Notes: a model not told the origin generated them from the sequence alone. A stretch of DNA of 64,000 nucleotides from Onychostoma macrolepis (GCF_012432095.1 NC_081173.1:19752498-19816497); one strand, 5' to 3'. Shown: positions 43,801 to 52,721, numbered from the stretch's first letter. Program-made: numbers and translations.

Positions 43801-43955
43801 TACTAAAGAAACAAAAAGCGTTCTCCAGAAATCTCATTTCTCTTTTTTTATTTTTGCTTTTTACAGGGGGTAAGCAATATGACAAACAACATTTAGTGAT
43901 TCGAGAAGAGAATGTGGAACACGCCAGCCAACAGTGGGAGCTGGAATTTGCTTGA
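7879..43955 (+). CDS. crybg2: Beta/gamma-crystallin domain protein with ricin-B lectin tail (CRYBG family, CRYBG2/AIM1L-like), 22 coding exons
   Basis: Spliced by eye, with GT-AG at every junction and phase kept throughout. Exons: 7879-8051, 19529-19631, 22578-25405, 30023-31679, 34746-34793, 35873-35991, 37612-37822, 38130-38269, 38363-38489, 38582-38617, 38719-38858, 39018-39144, 39968-40122, 40231-40357, 40713-40745, 41250-41362, 41754-41883, 41991-42130, 42246-42369, 42465-42623, 42728-42887, 43867-43955. The sum is 6939 nt, or 2312 residues plus a stop. Order: basic Lys/Ser N-terminus (1-92), disordered Ser/Thr region (93-1587), twelve Greek-key motifs (about 1604-2177), ricin-B domain (2178-2312). 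The family (AIM1 and relatives) consists of non-lens crystallin-fold proteins; CRYBG1 is linked to actin and cell-motility control. I prefer CRYBG2 because the lectin part, such as MSDIWLYQDG and GMVLDIKGG, differs from the CRYBG1 sequence I remember. Family membership is near certain; the paralogue call is moderate. Confidence 0.88.
8414..8597. repeat. Palindromic MITE
   Basis: Starts TACACTGAAAAAAA and ends TTTTTTTCAGCCTATA. Internal arms TAAGTGGTCGCAAAAAATTT and its partner ending GCAACCACTTA are inverted copies. Confidence 0.6.
8650..9014. mobile_element. Solo LTR or LTR-like element with CCATG target duplication
   Basis: 365 bases beginning TGTAACGGGG and ending TTCGTGACA, flanked on both sides by CCATG (8645-8649 and 9015-9019). 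TG...CA ends with a 5-base duplication mark an LTR retrotransposon footprint. No internal region is present. Its ends resemble those of the deleted element 1 kb away (TGTNAC / GTGACA), so it may be a related family. Confidence 0.65.
9414..9724. mobile_element. hAT MITE with perfect 8-bp target duplication
   Basis: Inverted ends GGTAACACTTTATTTCGATA and TATCGAAACAAAGTGTAACC, flanked by ATGTTTTC on both sides (9406-9413 and 9725-9732). Confidence 0.85.
9960..11736 (-). mobile_element. Internally deleted LTR retrotransposon with gag-like ORF
   Basis: Flanked by the 5-base target duplication ACAGC (9955-9959 and 11737-11741). On the minus strand the 5' LTR is 11736-11459 (TGTCACAAG to CTGTAACA). 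A matching LTR end survives at 9960 to about 10010 (shared TGCTATGCTAATAAC block). Between them is one gag-like ORF and no protease, reverse transcriptase or integrase. Pol and most of the 3' LTR have been lost, so the element would need help in trans. It sits antisense in intron 1 of the crybg2-like gene. Confidence 0.8.
9976..11394 (-). CDS. Gag-like ORF of the deleted LTR element
   Basis: Open for 472 codons from the Met of MDLPPVKLLCLEQGDRPLED. The first 90 residues (through DFIQLACLTHYPDRSL and EDFAAFVEWVLVHNN) have the helical look of a retroelement capsid N-terminal segment. The rest is Pro/Ser/Ala rich and of low complexity, with no zinc knuckle visible. I recognise this opening as a protein family scattered in many copies through cyprinid genomes. 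The last part reads into the residual LTR and is probably out of its original frame. Seven upstream in-frame codons exist but the internal Met fits the family better. Confidence 0.65.
   Translation of the reverse strand: MDLPPVKLLCLEQGDRPLEDHTLDFIQLACLTHYPDRSLCVFYFTSLSERSKARVPADGPKEDFAAFVEWVLVHNNSAFAIGPVEDDFATGPAPPLPETSRPPANDATEVSHEHAADRGARHAAMEELGPRTRLEVTIALEPSSSQRSDQVCEPATPLSTEGVLVEFGDMADCPAHTPTAMSEYGRASGGYYEELKDIFSMDLIDFFGEVNPKPPVLLDTPVSPASPLVPSSPESPASPLVPSSSCSPVFPPNLPLPPPQSTSPSAPSSLLSFSLSAPPTGQLDIQIVFRPSAPSYTEDPLSPPLASVPPAPPRSVDTLAPPWLLPPSAPPASSVPPAQPLTSGFPAPPRPPGPSAERGLIGLRLHLGLHQRELHLCRSSPGCPRMSRHHFHPGSSRLRLRPGVSSWLVSGSTPGSSCSWFPLGSSHLPLPHGLLLCSGIGLSSLLLHSLLQSPRPPSSVGTLYCVKSRACY
13266..14281. 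mobile_element. Non-autonomous element with GGGTCATTCTTCAA inverted ends and CCACAGAC motif array
   Basis: Ends TGGGTCATTCTTCAATTGGG and the inverted CACAGTTGAAGAATGACCCA. Inside, the word GTAACACCACAGAC occurs near 13463, 13530, 13683 and 13874. Such spaced subterminal words are what transposase-binding sites look like. No transposase is present. I cannot place the superfamily. Confidence 0.6.
14458..15649. mobile_element. Non-autonomous element with CAGTCATTCTTNAGA inverted ends and GTGACATCTGAC motif array
   Basis: Ends CAGTCATTCTTGAGAAGTGG and the inverted CATGTCTTAAGAATGACTG, both followed inward by GACAAAACA. The interior has words of the GTGACATCTGACNGTGNTGAC kind near 14756, 14952 and 15247. 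Similar design to its neighbour at 13266, with different sequence. Confidence 0.55.
15688..16384. mobile_element. Long palindromic TTAA-flanked MITE (piggyBac-like)
   Basis: TTAAAGG at one end and CCCTTTAA at the other. The two halves are inverted copies for several hundred bases (for example CCACTGATGTCACATGGACA against the arm near 15835). TTAA boundaries suggest piggyBac-type mobilisation. Confidence 0.7.
17618..18062. mobile_element. Palindromic MITE with TATGGAAGCC ends
   Basis: Inverted ends TATGGAAGCCCGTTTCCACC and GGCGGAAACGGCTTCCATA. The interior is a run of alternating TCACAATTCTGA / GAATTGTGAGA words, so the single strand could fold into an extended hairpin. Confidence 0.75.
19632..22577 (+). 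other. Intron 2 of the crybg2-like gene
   Basis: About 2.9 kb between donor GGTCAGAG and acceptor TTTTTTAG. It contains two CTCF-like motifs (19944-19958 and 21134-21148) and a stretch at about 20740-20920 that resembles a dispersed cyprinid repeat. It also has homopolymer T runs near 20300, 21050 and 22500. No exon-like ORF. Confidence 0.65.
22578..25405 (+). other. Exon 3 of the crybg2-like gene: giant disordered Ser/Thr-rich exon (about 943 codons)
   Basis: A single open exon of 2828 nt, framed by TTTTTAG before AAAGTG and by CAG/GTGAGA at the end. It begins with a short basic patch (SYSESDLRK, then SWKKKKKRD) that continues the motif style of exons 1-2. It then becomes Ser, Thr, Asp and Glu rich with little predicted order. 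Around codons 230-265 there is a short internal repeat of the type SIPQSS/SIPQSYIS. No enzymatic domain is visible. A large poorly conserved N-terminal exon is typical of this family and usually contributes a scaffold or phosphorylated region. Confidence 0.85.
25406..30022 (+). other. Intron 3 of the crybg2-like gene
   Basis: About 4.6 kb. At 25785-25920 there is a diverged SINE/LINE-tail type sequence (TAGCTGACACCACTATCCAA region). A CTCF-like motif lies at 28723-28737. The remainder is AT-rich and shows no exon, RNA gene or clear transposon. Confidence 0.6.
30023..31679 (+). other. Exon 4 of the crybg2-like gene: second large disordered exon (552 codons)
   Basis: Starts after TTTTGTTCTAG and completes the split Arg codon from exon 3. 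It ends at TAT/GTGAGT in phase 0. The protein is Ser/Pro rich with several short basic-Ser patches (RRGSLNDLG, RSSSLDGG, FRAASLPEIG) that look like kinase or 14-3-3-type sites, though that is only a motif impression. A Pro-rich run of SPIS/SPRTLISPIT type is present near the middle. Reading past the donor gives 31 more codons before a stop, which I treat as intron. Confidence 0.85.
31680..37611 (+). other. Introns 4-6 of the crybg2-like gene
   Basis: Intron 4 (31680-34745), intron 5 (34794-35872) and intron 6 (35992-37611). Contents: an ATTC microsatellite at about 35245-35270, a CTCF-like motif at 35773-35787, partial copies of a common cyprinid dispersed repeat at about 36125-36340 and 37165-37300, and a hAT-like MITE at 37302-37564. 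Nothing else is recognisable. Confidence 0.6.
37302..37564. mobile_element. hAT-like MITE in intron 6
   Basis: CACACTTTATTTTAAGGTTA at one end and CTAAAGTGTTAG at the other, with inner inverted words AAATTCTCACCATTAA and TTAATAGTGAGAATT. A very common cyprinid repeat family. Confidence 0.65.
39315..39558 (+). repeat. tRNA-derived SINE (HE1-like), internally deleted
   Basis: The 5' part has a tRNA-like head, GGGGCAGTCTATCCTAATGG, with a box B-like GGGTTTGAGTCTC. It is followed by GCTCCGGGTGTGTG, a short TG microsatellite and a TGGGTTAAATGCAGAGCAC tail. This matches the HE1 SINE as I remember it, lacking part of its centre. It lies in the intron after coding exon 12. Confidence 0.7.
40775..41190. 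repeat. Cyprinid dispersed repeat (ACTACCGTTCAAAAGTTTGG family)
   Basis: Contains the familiar words ATTCTAATATGCTGATCTGG and TTTGAACAGTATCATATAAA. Related pieces occur at about 36125-36340, 37165-37300, 43300-43692 (ends GAACGGTAGTGTAC), 47810-47960 with 49504-49550, and 63895-64000. Confidence 0.6.
41455..41647. mobile_element. hAT MITE with perfect ATGTAGAC target duplication
   Basis: Inverted ends CAGTGATTTTCAATCCTATT and GTTTGAAAACCACTG. ATGTAGAC precedes (41447-41454) and follows (41648-41655) the element. Confidence 0.85.
42465..43955 (+). other. C-terminal ricin-B (beta-trefoil) lectin domain of the crybg2-like gene
   Basis: Three exons (42465-42623, 42728-42887, 43867-43955) encode about 135 residues with trefoil-type motifs: SDIWLYQDG, VQTWSAQ and SQQWELE, the last being the degenerate QxW at the very C-terminus. 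The stop codon is at 43953-43955. This lectin-like tail is characteristic of the CRYBG proteins; sugar binding has not been shown from sequence alone. Confidence 0.9.
43300..43692. repeat. Copy of the same dispersed repeat in the last intron of the crybg2-like gene
   Basis: Inverse orientation to the 36-kb copy, ending CCAAACTTTTGAACGGTAGT. No coding content. Confidence 0.6.
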
Positions 43956-44273
43956 TCCCGCCCTCTCTCTCTCTCTCCTTCATCTGACCCCCTTCTCCTT
44001 CTGACTCCACCCACTTGTCCTGCCCCAACAATACAAACACTGTGATCTGATATAGGACACTATGAGGGCACCTGTGAGTCATCCTTACATACAATCAGAA
44101 GACGCTGGGCAGGAAAAGTTTCTCCTGTCAGTAGAGACTGTGTAATAGATAAAATGGATCAGTGTATTGTCATTTAAAAATGAGAGCGAAGCAGAGGTCA
44201 AATCATTCAACATGCTAGTGTTCTTGAAACGTAAATCTCTCGCCTGTGATGTGTCTTATTTGCACATTGTTTG

Positions 44274-44633
44274 AATAAAACATATTACCTACAGGTCATT
44301 TACACGCTAATGATGGTGCTGGTGGTTAAGTCACTTAAAAACTTATTTTTTTCTGTTTTCCTATGCATCACATGAGAATCTCATTGTCATATATGAATCT
44401 GACAACTTTCGAAGCATTCTTTCATTTCTGCCCATTTTATTTGTTTACAAGCTATAATGTTATTTTTTTATATAAACATTTGACATATTGGGTGTATTCT
44501 GGTATGTAAACTTTGATATCAATGTCTGCAATCAGTTTAGTCATTGCAAAAGCTACTGGAGTGGATCCTGGCAGATTTCGGTCTACTGCTGTTGTTTTTA
44601 TTACCAAAAAGTGTGCTGATGTCTGTCAATAAA
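44274..44633 (+). terminator. Candidate polyadenylation signals of the crybg2-like gene
   Basis: AATAAA occurs at 44274-44279, about 320 bases after the stop, and again at 44628-44633. Either could end the transcript, giving 3' UTRs of roughly 0.35 or 0.7 kb. No other feature is visible in this stretch. Confidence 0.5.
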
Positions 44634-44639
44634 AAGTCG

Positions 44640-45544
44640 CCATGTTTTTGGACAACCAGGAAACTTTATTATGTATAAATGTTATTTTCAAAGCACAATG
44701 TGAAATATGTAACAGGGAGTGGCTTTAATTTTGTAATAAAACTAAAAAATTTCGGAATTCACACATTTTTGACTTCAATGTGGGCTATTGCTGTTTTATT
44801 ATGTAATTTTTGTATACCAGTTCATCAAAACCAACTTGTATCGTCATATATGTGTAGTGCTCGTTTGTTCATTTTAATGAGTGTCGGACCGGAGCGGCGA
44901 GGTCAAGAGTTGCATGTTTGCCGCGTGTAAGATGTCTGATAACGGCTGCTGATGAATGACAAGTATGCAGATGCTTGAACTGATGCCACTTTGTTTGTTC
45001 AGGTCTACAAATCAAACGCCACGCCTAATGATGTCGATCTTTCAGGTGGAGATAGATTGTCGTGATATTTTCAACATTTGACTTGAGTTTATGTACACAG
45101 TCACATGCAAGTTCGGCTCCACTAACGCCTTTGTTGACATTAACAACACGTTCACACATTTCTCAAATTACAACCTGTTTTATGCAGCGTTTAGCAACTA
45201 ACATCGAACTCTGTTTAAATGTACATCTAAACGAGTTCGAGAATTCTCTTTCGAAGAATCTTTGTGATTCAGAAATGGTTGTTTTGGGGAGGAATCTAAT
45301 CATTTGAGTCTTCCAGTTATGCAGGTTTTTAAAGTTCTTGTGTGTAGTGTCAGGGTTACACCCATGGGATATCTGATCTGATCTGATCTAAGGTATTGAG
45401 AGCTTGTTTGGTTTGAGACATTTTGTGCTTTTTGCAGCAGATGAGCCTGGGAAATGCAGCGTATGGATGCTATTTATTTCTCAACGACGATTTAAAACCT
45501 TGAGTTTTCATCTTGCACTGTTTAATTTGAGAGGGCAGGCCAGG
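44640..45544. other. Intergenic stretch between the crybg2-like gene and the annexin
   Basis: AT-rich DNA after the second polyadenylation signal and before the candidate annexin first exon. Contains a small GATCT repeat near 45373-45391. No ORF, RNA gene or repeat family that I can name. Confidence 0.5.
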
Positions 45545-46129
45545 AGTCACAAAATAAAAAAGGACGCTTAAACTCGATCTCACCTGAGACTGAAATCTCA
45601 TTCTAAGTCTTCAGCAGGTAAACCACTTATCACCACTAACCGAGTAGTCTTTTTAAGTAGGTAAACATTTTTTAAACTAAGATTTCTTCTGAACTTATTT
45701 GCTTTCCTCTTTTTGTCAGAAGGATCATAGCTGATTTTAGTTCAATTTGAACTGATATTTTAAGTGAGAATGAAGTTAATTTCATTGTTTATTAATTTCT
45801 CTATTTTTGCTAAAAGAAATAAAGAAAGGTATTTACTTACAGTATTTTTGAAGAACAGTGTTCTTTATAAGGTGTTGTGTTTTTCATTATTTTTTATGTT
45901 TATATATTATGTTTTTTCCATATACACTGTAAAAATGATCAAACTTGTAATTAAAATAAAGATTATTTATTGGAGTACAAGAAGATACTTTTTCAGTCTT
46001 TAAAATGTCATGTATAATTCATTGTGCTACTTTGAAAGAAATTGTGAAACTTCTAGTGACAATTGTTTCTTCACCATGTTTTTCAGTGCAGCTTGTGCAT
46101 AACTTCCTTTTACATTGACAAGTTCTGTC
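45545..46129 (+). promoter_or_regulatory. Possible 5' non-coding exon and promoter of the annexin gene
   Basis: An AT-rich TATA-like run (AAAATAAAAAAGG) at about 45551 is followed by a stretch ending AGCAG/GTAAAC near 45618. A TTTTTCAG acceptor lies near 46087, 43 bases before the ATG. This fits a small untranslated first exon, common in annexin genes. It is a pattern-based guess and needs transcript data. Confidence 0.25.
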
Positions 46130-47162
46130 ATGGCGACAGAAGATAAGTCACAGGAAACATCTCCACTTATGGTGAATGTTTGCATCTGTACATTTTTCTC
46201 TGCATCAAATTTTGTGTTGTACTTTGGTCCTATTGTTTGTAAATCAGTATCATTGCTCTTCTAAATCAAGAATCTTTTCTTCGACATTCTCCATCCTCCC
46301 CTACATTGCCTATTTTTTTTTTTTTTATCATCCCACAGTCTGAAGGCATGTGGTGGGGCACCCTGGGGTCTGTGCGGCCCTTCCCAAATTTCCATCCCGA
46401 GAGAGATGTTACAGTCCTTCACACTGCACTGGAGAACAAAGGTACATCTATATAAATGCTCATGAGGCAGGATTGTGGTAGTAAAAGTCAATCTGCTAAT
46501 ATTCTTTCATAATTAATTGTTGTTATTTCAAACTTTATACCGTATCTTTCTGCTAAAGATGTGAGCACAATTGTGAGAATACTAACCAATCGCAGTAATG
46601 CTCAGAGACGATCTCTTGCCCAGGCATACAAGAATTTCTCACAAAAGGTAAATCAGAAACAAATTCATCTCCTAATCATCACAAGCTAAGTCATTCTGTT
46701 TGGGGGGTTTAGGTTGTGTTTTTTAGAGGCCAAATACTATAAGAAGTGACCAAATGTCCCCACAAGCATAGTAAAAATTAATATCTCAAATAGTTCCCAT
46801 CAGGAAAATGGCCTAATAAATATACTAAACACCTTAAATAATGTCTTAATGAACATCTAAAAATAAAGATAGGCTTGTGAGGAATTGGTTTAGGTTTAGA
46901 GGATATAAAATATCATTAACTCAGTAAAATCAATAAAAGTCATTGGATAATCCGTATCCTGATACAAAAATGTGTGTGAGATAACACTAGTGTGTGTGTA
47001 TGCTACAGGAATTGGACGCAAGTCTGAAGAAGGTTCTTTCTGGTGATCTGCAGTCTCTGATACTTGGACTGATGATGATACAAGAGCAGTTTGAGACCCA
47101 TCGCTTACGCAAAGCCATGGAGGTTTGGCATTCATCACTAGTATAGTCTATATGTATGCAAT

Positions 47163-47217
<55 letters not shown>

Positions 47218-50200
47218 GTGTGCGTGTGTGTGCGTGCGTGTGTGTGTGTGTTCAACATCCATTCAGACTGTATTGATATTTTTTGTGTGTTCAGGGTGCT
47301 GGTACAGATGAAGATACTCTTTTAGAGATTTTGTGCATAAGGACGCCACAGCAGCTCTCTGACATCAGGGCTGCATACAATCAAGGTGTTTTAAGAATTA
47401 TTTTCATAATGGAAAAATGTTGAACATTTTAATTTAATTAATGCAATTAAATACCTCTTAAATACCTTTTTGGAATGTCTCACTTTTAACCCTGCTCATA
47501 CTGAAATCATTGCATATTGTCATAGGGTTAAAAAGCTGTATTGTCCAACAAAAAAAAAAAATTGAAATGATGATCACTCAACATGAGCACTAAATATTTA
47601 CAAAGAATTGTGCTCATATATGACACTAATTACTTATTGATTATTGATGTTTTTCACTGTAAAGCAAGACAACAATGCTTTGCACAACAAGGCATTGCCA
47701 TTTTTGTAAAAACTCTAAAGCTTTTAGTTATAATTAAAACAAGGAATATCAGTGCATTCTTATATTATTAGGATGAGATAAGATTTAATGTTTATTTTAT
47801 ATAACAATACACTACCTTTCAAAAGATCAGGGTCAGTAAAATTGTTTCAATTAAAATGTTTTCAAAGAGTCTTGCTCATCAAAATTGCATTTATTTGATC
47901 AAAAATAGAGAGAATTCTTTAATGAATAAAAGGATTCAAAACAACAGCATTTATTTGAAATACAGGTGCTGGTCATATAATTAGAATATCATCAAAAAGT
48001 TGATTTATTTCACTAATTCCATTCAAAAAGTGAAACTTGTATATTATATTCATTCATTACACACAGACTGATATATTTCAAATGTTTATTTCTTTTAATT
48101 TTGATGATTAGAGCTTACAGCTCATGAAAGTCAAAAATCAGTATCTCAAAATATTAGAATATTTACATTTGAGTTTGAATAAATGACCATCCCTACAGTA
48201 TAAATTCTGGGTATCTCTTGTTCTTTGAAACCACAATAATGGGGAAGACTGCTGACTTGGCAATGATCCAGAAGACGAACATTGACACCCTCCACAAAGA
48301 GGGTAAGTCACAGAAGGTCATTACTGAAAGGTGTGGCTGTTTACAGAGTGCTGTATCAAAGCATATTAAATGCAAAGTTGACTGGAAGGAAGAATTTGGG
48401 TAGGAAAAGGTGCACAAGCAACAGGGATGACCGCAAGCTTGAGAATAGTCAAGCAAAGCCGATTCCAACACTTGGGAGAGCTTCACAAGGAGAGAACTGA
48501 AGCTGGAGTCAGTGCATCAAGAGTCACCACGCCAGACGCCTTCAGGAAAAGGGCTACCAAGCCACTTCTGAACCAGAGACAACATCAGAAGCATCTTAAC
48601 TGGGCTGTGGAGAAAAGAACTGGACTGTTGCTCAGTGGTCCAAAGTCCTCTTTTCAGATGAAAGTAAATTTTACATTTCATTTGGAAATCAAGGTCCCAG
48701 AGTCTGGAGGAAGAGTGGAGAGGCACAGAATCCATGTTGCTTGAAGTCCAGTGTGAAGTTTCCACAGTCAGTGATGATTTGGGCTGCCATGTCATCTGCT
48801 GGTCCACCGTGTTTTCTGATGTCCACAGTCAACGCAGCCATCTACCAGGAAATTTTAGAGCACTTCATGCTTCCTTCTGTTGACAAGCTTTATGGAGATG
48901 CTGATTTCATTTTCCAGCAGGACTTGGCACCTGCCCACACTGCCAAAGGTACCAAAAGCTGGTTCAATGACCATAGTGTTACTGTGCTTGATTGGCCAGC
49001 AAACTCGCCTGACCTGAACCCCATAGAGAATCTATGGGGTATTGTCAAGAGGAAGATGAGAGACACCAGACCCAACAATGCAGATGAGCTGAAGGCCACT
49101 ATCAGAGCAACCTGGGCTCTCATAACACCTGAGCAGTGCCACAGACTGATCGACTCCATGCCACGCCGCATTGCTGCAGTAATTCAGGCAAAAGGAGCCC
49201 CAACTAAGTATTGAGTGCTGTACATGCTCATACTTTTCATGTTCATACTTTTCAGTTGGCCAAGATTTCTAAAAATCCTTTCTTTGTATTGGTCTTAAGT
49301 AATATTCTAATATTTTGAGATACTGATTTTTGACTTTAATGAGCTGTAAGCTCTAATCATCAAAATTAAAAGAAATAAACATTTGAAATATATCAGTGTG
49401 TGTGTGATGAAAGAATATAATATACAAGTTTCACTTTTTGAATGGAATTAGTGAAATAAATCAACTTTTTGATGATATTCTAATTATATGACCAGCACCT
49501 GTAGATTATTTTTGTAACAATGTAAAAGTCTTTCCTGTCACTTTCAATTTAACAGAGTATAAGCGGGATTTGGAGAAAGACTTGACAAGTGAAACCAGTG
49601 GAGATTTTTCAAAGCTCATTGTGGCATTGTTGAAGGTAAGAAATGTATGCCTCCTGTTCATCTCACAGTTAAATATTTATCACCAAAACCAATTTTACTG
49701 TGTTTGTACATCATCAGTATGTCAATATCTTGTGCTATGCGAGTAATCATGCTCGTTCTCTCGGTTTCTTTCTCTCTCTCTCTTTTATCAGAAAGAGAAT
49801 GGGCCAGGAATTATTGACCAGGATATAGCAGTGAGTCCATATACATTCATGACAGATTTGTCCTTTTGGAAGAATTGTTCCTTTAAAAGATTTCAAGTGT
49901 TCTCAAGTCACCCTGCCCTCCCAGGACTGCTTTCATGTCATATTAAGAGATTTAGTTAATAAAGGTTTAACTATTAAACCTATTATGTTGACTTTGCTTT
50001 GTATGCTCTGAGACCTCTATTTGACCCCAGAAGCAGGATACGCTTGTAGGAATTTCAGCTGAGTTAGATCACAGGGTGACAGATATACAAACTTTTCTTA
50101 GAATTCAACTCCGATAAAATGCTTATTTCATATACCTGATTGAATTGTGTGATTGAATTTGTTTTACAGTCTTTATCTGAGGAGCTGAAAAACAAGAAAC

Positions 50201-51893
50201 CTGCAGCTGATATTTGGATCAAAATTCTCACCACAAGAAACCCAGACCATCTCAGAACTGGTGAGTTGCAAATGTTTGTATGTGTGTTTCTGATGTAGCT
50301 ATAATTTCAGGGACAAAATTGTTGGAAAATGTCTTCAGAAAATATGGAAAACCGTTCCTTATGAACATTTAACCAACAGGAAAATTGTTCATATAGACAC
50401 TAAATAACATTTTTGGTCTACAAATCTAAATCTAGACTTAAATTTTTTAGGGTATTTCAAAATTTTGCAGCTCATACTTCTGATCAAATTACTGTGCATG
50501 AGATGGATCAGAAAGTTTCATTGTTGCTGTTTAATATCTATTGTTGGCAGTCCTAGTGTTTGGAAAGGTTGTTGTTTCCTGTATTCTTGGTAGAAGTAAT
50601 TACTTATGTAAAGTTTTTGACGCATTTGTTAAATGCAAATCCTTGGAACATATCCATTGTACTATTTAAGCCTTCTTGTATGGTATTTGTAAGGTTGACA
50701 ACAACAAATATTTAAAATGTGTGTGAACAGTAATGTTATTTCTACTTCAGTGCTGGAAAAACTGGAGTTTGAGAAAGGCCAGACAGTGGAGGACGCTTTG
50801 GAGGGACATTTTAAAGGAGTCCTCTCTGGAGACCTGAAAAAGGGCTTAAAGACTCTAGGTAGAACTGGTTTATGTGTGTTTGAGGATGTATTAATGTGTG
50901 TGTGCTCAGTGTGTAGTGATCAATTATAGTAAATCCACAAAGCATTTGCAATTTATCTCTTTTCTTTTTCTCATTAGTACGATGTATACAGAACCAGTAT
51001 TTATTCTTGGCACAAAGGATTCAAACTATGAAAGTAAGATTTTTTTTTTTAGTTTTAGAAACATCTTAATAAATGTCGTTTTAAAAAAGCCAAGTATTAA
51101 TTGATGCTGCTACTAAATTATCTACTTTAAAACTTCTGTGTGCATGATCAGGTTTTGCCAGCACTTTGGGCACCAAATGTCCCAACTAAGAGTAAAGTAA
51201 AGCCTAAAATCATCTATATGTTGGGCCTAAAATCCAAAAAGTTTTAACTGAGGGTTTGGTATAAGGTTAGTGGATAGAAATTATCATTAGCTCAATATAA
51301 AAACAACAAAAGCCTCAGTTATCATAGAAAATGTTGTGTAAGTGTGCACACAGCTACAGTACTAGTATAAACTTACTAGTACAAACATATTTGCATGGCA
51401 GATATGTATCAATCAAATTATTTTCAGTTATTTCTTGAAATACAATATTCTAAATCCATGCAAAGCACTTGCAAATGCAAAACAGGAAGTTCTTTTAAAC
51501 AACTTTACACGGATATTGAGGTCACTGCTTGCTGATAGACTGTATCATGTTCAGTTGCTCACAGTCTTTGTTTTTATTTTTGCCTTGAAACAGCTCAACA
51601 GCTTATATGTGTTGACAGATACTCTGTCCTGTACTGTGTAGGCACCGGTGGTCCAGGGTGTGATGGTGGCTCACAGTGAGGAGGATCTACTGAGAGTTAG
51701 AGTGGCATACCTTCAGTCAATGGGAACCTCACTGTACACAGCCTTACAGGTCTCCACACACACACACACAAACACACAGATCTTTATAACCAGTCTTCAC
51801 CATCATTTCACCAACTTGTTTTTTTCTCAACAGAAGCAGTTTAAAGGTGAACTACAGCAGGGTTTGTTGGCTATATGTCGTGCAGAAGATTAG
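46130..51893 (+). CDS. Annexin, A2/A9-type, with mostly degenerate calcium loops; 12 coding exons
   Basis: Exons: 46130-46171, 46339-46441, 46559-46647, 47009-47122, 47295-47385, 49556-49635, 49792-49830, 50170-50260, 50751-50858, 50978-51033, 51642-51749, 51834-51893. Total 981 nt, 326 residues, all phases consistent. Four annexin repeats follow a 35-residue N-terminal tail. The R1 motif VRILTNRSNAQR and the GSV..NF..ERD lead-in resemble annexin A2; the end LLAICRAED and IIDQDIASL resemble A9. Only repeat 2 keeps the type II loop (GAGTDED at residues 117-123, with SETSGDF downstream). Repeats 1, 3 and 4 lack GxGT, and repeat 4 has MKAPVVQG in its place. Annexins bind acidic phospholipid in a calcium-dependent way; this one should be weak or calcium-independent. 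I do not assign a paralogue number. It lies 2.2 kb downstream of the crybg2-like gene in the same orientation. Confidence 0.92.
47160..47251. repeat. TG microsatellite in annexin intron 4
   Basis: About 90 bases of TG dinucleotides with a few GC interruptions. Confidence 0.95.
47963..49501 (+). mobile_element. Tc1/mariner element with about 200-bp terminal inverted repeats, inserted in annexin intron 5
   Basis: Bounded by TA dinucleotides at 47961-47962 and 49502-49503. The ends are inverted copies starting CAGGTGCTGGTCATATAATT and extend about 200 bases with few differences. The element splits an older dispersed repeat whose halves continue on both sides (ACAGCATTTATTTGAAATA before, GATTATTTTTGTAACAATG after). 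TA targets and a DD34E transposase identify Tc1. The near-identical inverted repeats suggest a fairly recent insertion. Confidence 0.92.
48239..49214 (+). pseudogene. Broken Tc1-type DD34E transposase
   Basis: Starts with a helix-turn-helix-like segment (MGKTADLAMIQKTNIDTLHK) that runs into a stop at about 48402. Further frame changes follow up to about 48640. From there the frame is open to the stop at 49214 and contains the full catalytic set: FSDESKF, FQQDLAPAH and, 34 residues after the second Asp, NPIENLWG. The catalytic core is intact but the DNA-binding part is frameshifted, so no complete protein is made. Confidence 0.85.
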
Positions 51894-52003
51894 AAGAAAT
51901 GCTGTATATATATATATATAAACAAATGATAAACATTTATGTACACACAGTGAAAGCATTCCATTCATTTTAATTGCTGTTAACCAAAAGCTTTGTGTCT
52001 GAA

Positions 52004-52017
52004 AATAAATAAATAAA
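52004..52017 (+). terminator. Polyadenylation signal of the annexin gene
   Basis: Three overlapping AATAAA hexamers lie about 110 bases after the annexin stop codon. This gives a short 3' UTR. Confidence 0.6.
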
Positions 52018-52721
52018 ATGTAACTGAGAATTGCAGCACTGTCCTTTATGAATCCCTGTGGAAGGCAATATAGTTTTAATAATACAATTTTGAAATATAA
52101 TTTTCAACTTTTTTTTGTCAGTTATGACTTTTTTCTCATAATTTTTATGGCTTTTTCATTTCAGAATTTTGACTTCTATACCAAAGCAATGACTTTTTTT
52201 TTTATGTGGCAGAAATGGGCTTTCTTAGGAATTAACTGAAATCTCTGGTTTATTGATTTATATTATTGCCCATAAGAGTTTTTAAAGGATAGAATGCAAA
52301 AAAGGAAAACATTTTTGATCATCAAAATACATATGTACTTCCTCTTCAGTATCATTACTATATATATATGTATGTATATATATATATTAGTAGTCAGAGT
52401 GTGTGTGTGTGTGTGTATGTGTCACATTACAATGAAAATCTGCACTAGTCTTATATATGAAAAACACGCATACAATCAACAGATACATTTTTTTTTCTTT
52501 ATTTCAGCCATTATTTAAAACTATAAATTTTTCATTTCAAATCTTAGTTGCATTTTTAAGGAAGTCCACATCTGTGATGCATCAAGCACTTTTTAAATCT
52601 AATGAAACCACTTTATATGTACATTATTTCATGGACACTAGTTGGCTGCACTTCTTGCTCCTTCATTGAAAAAAAAAAAAAACTCATTCATTGAAAAAAA
52701 TGTAATTAAAAAAACAAATTA

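Noticed and set aside
47125..47325. Cys/Val ORF over the TG repeat
   Set aside because: Product of a dinucleotide microsatellite in an annexin intron.
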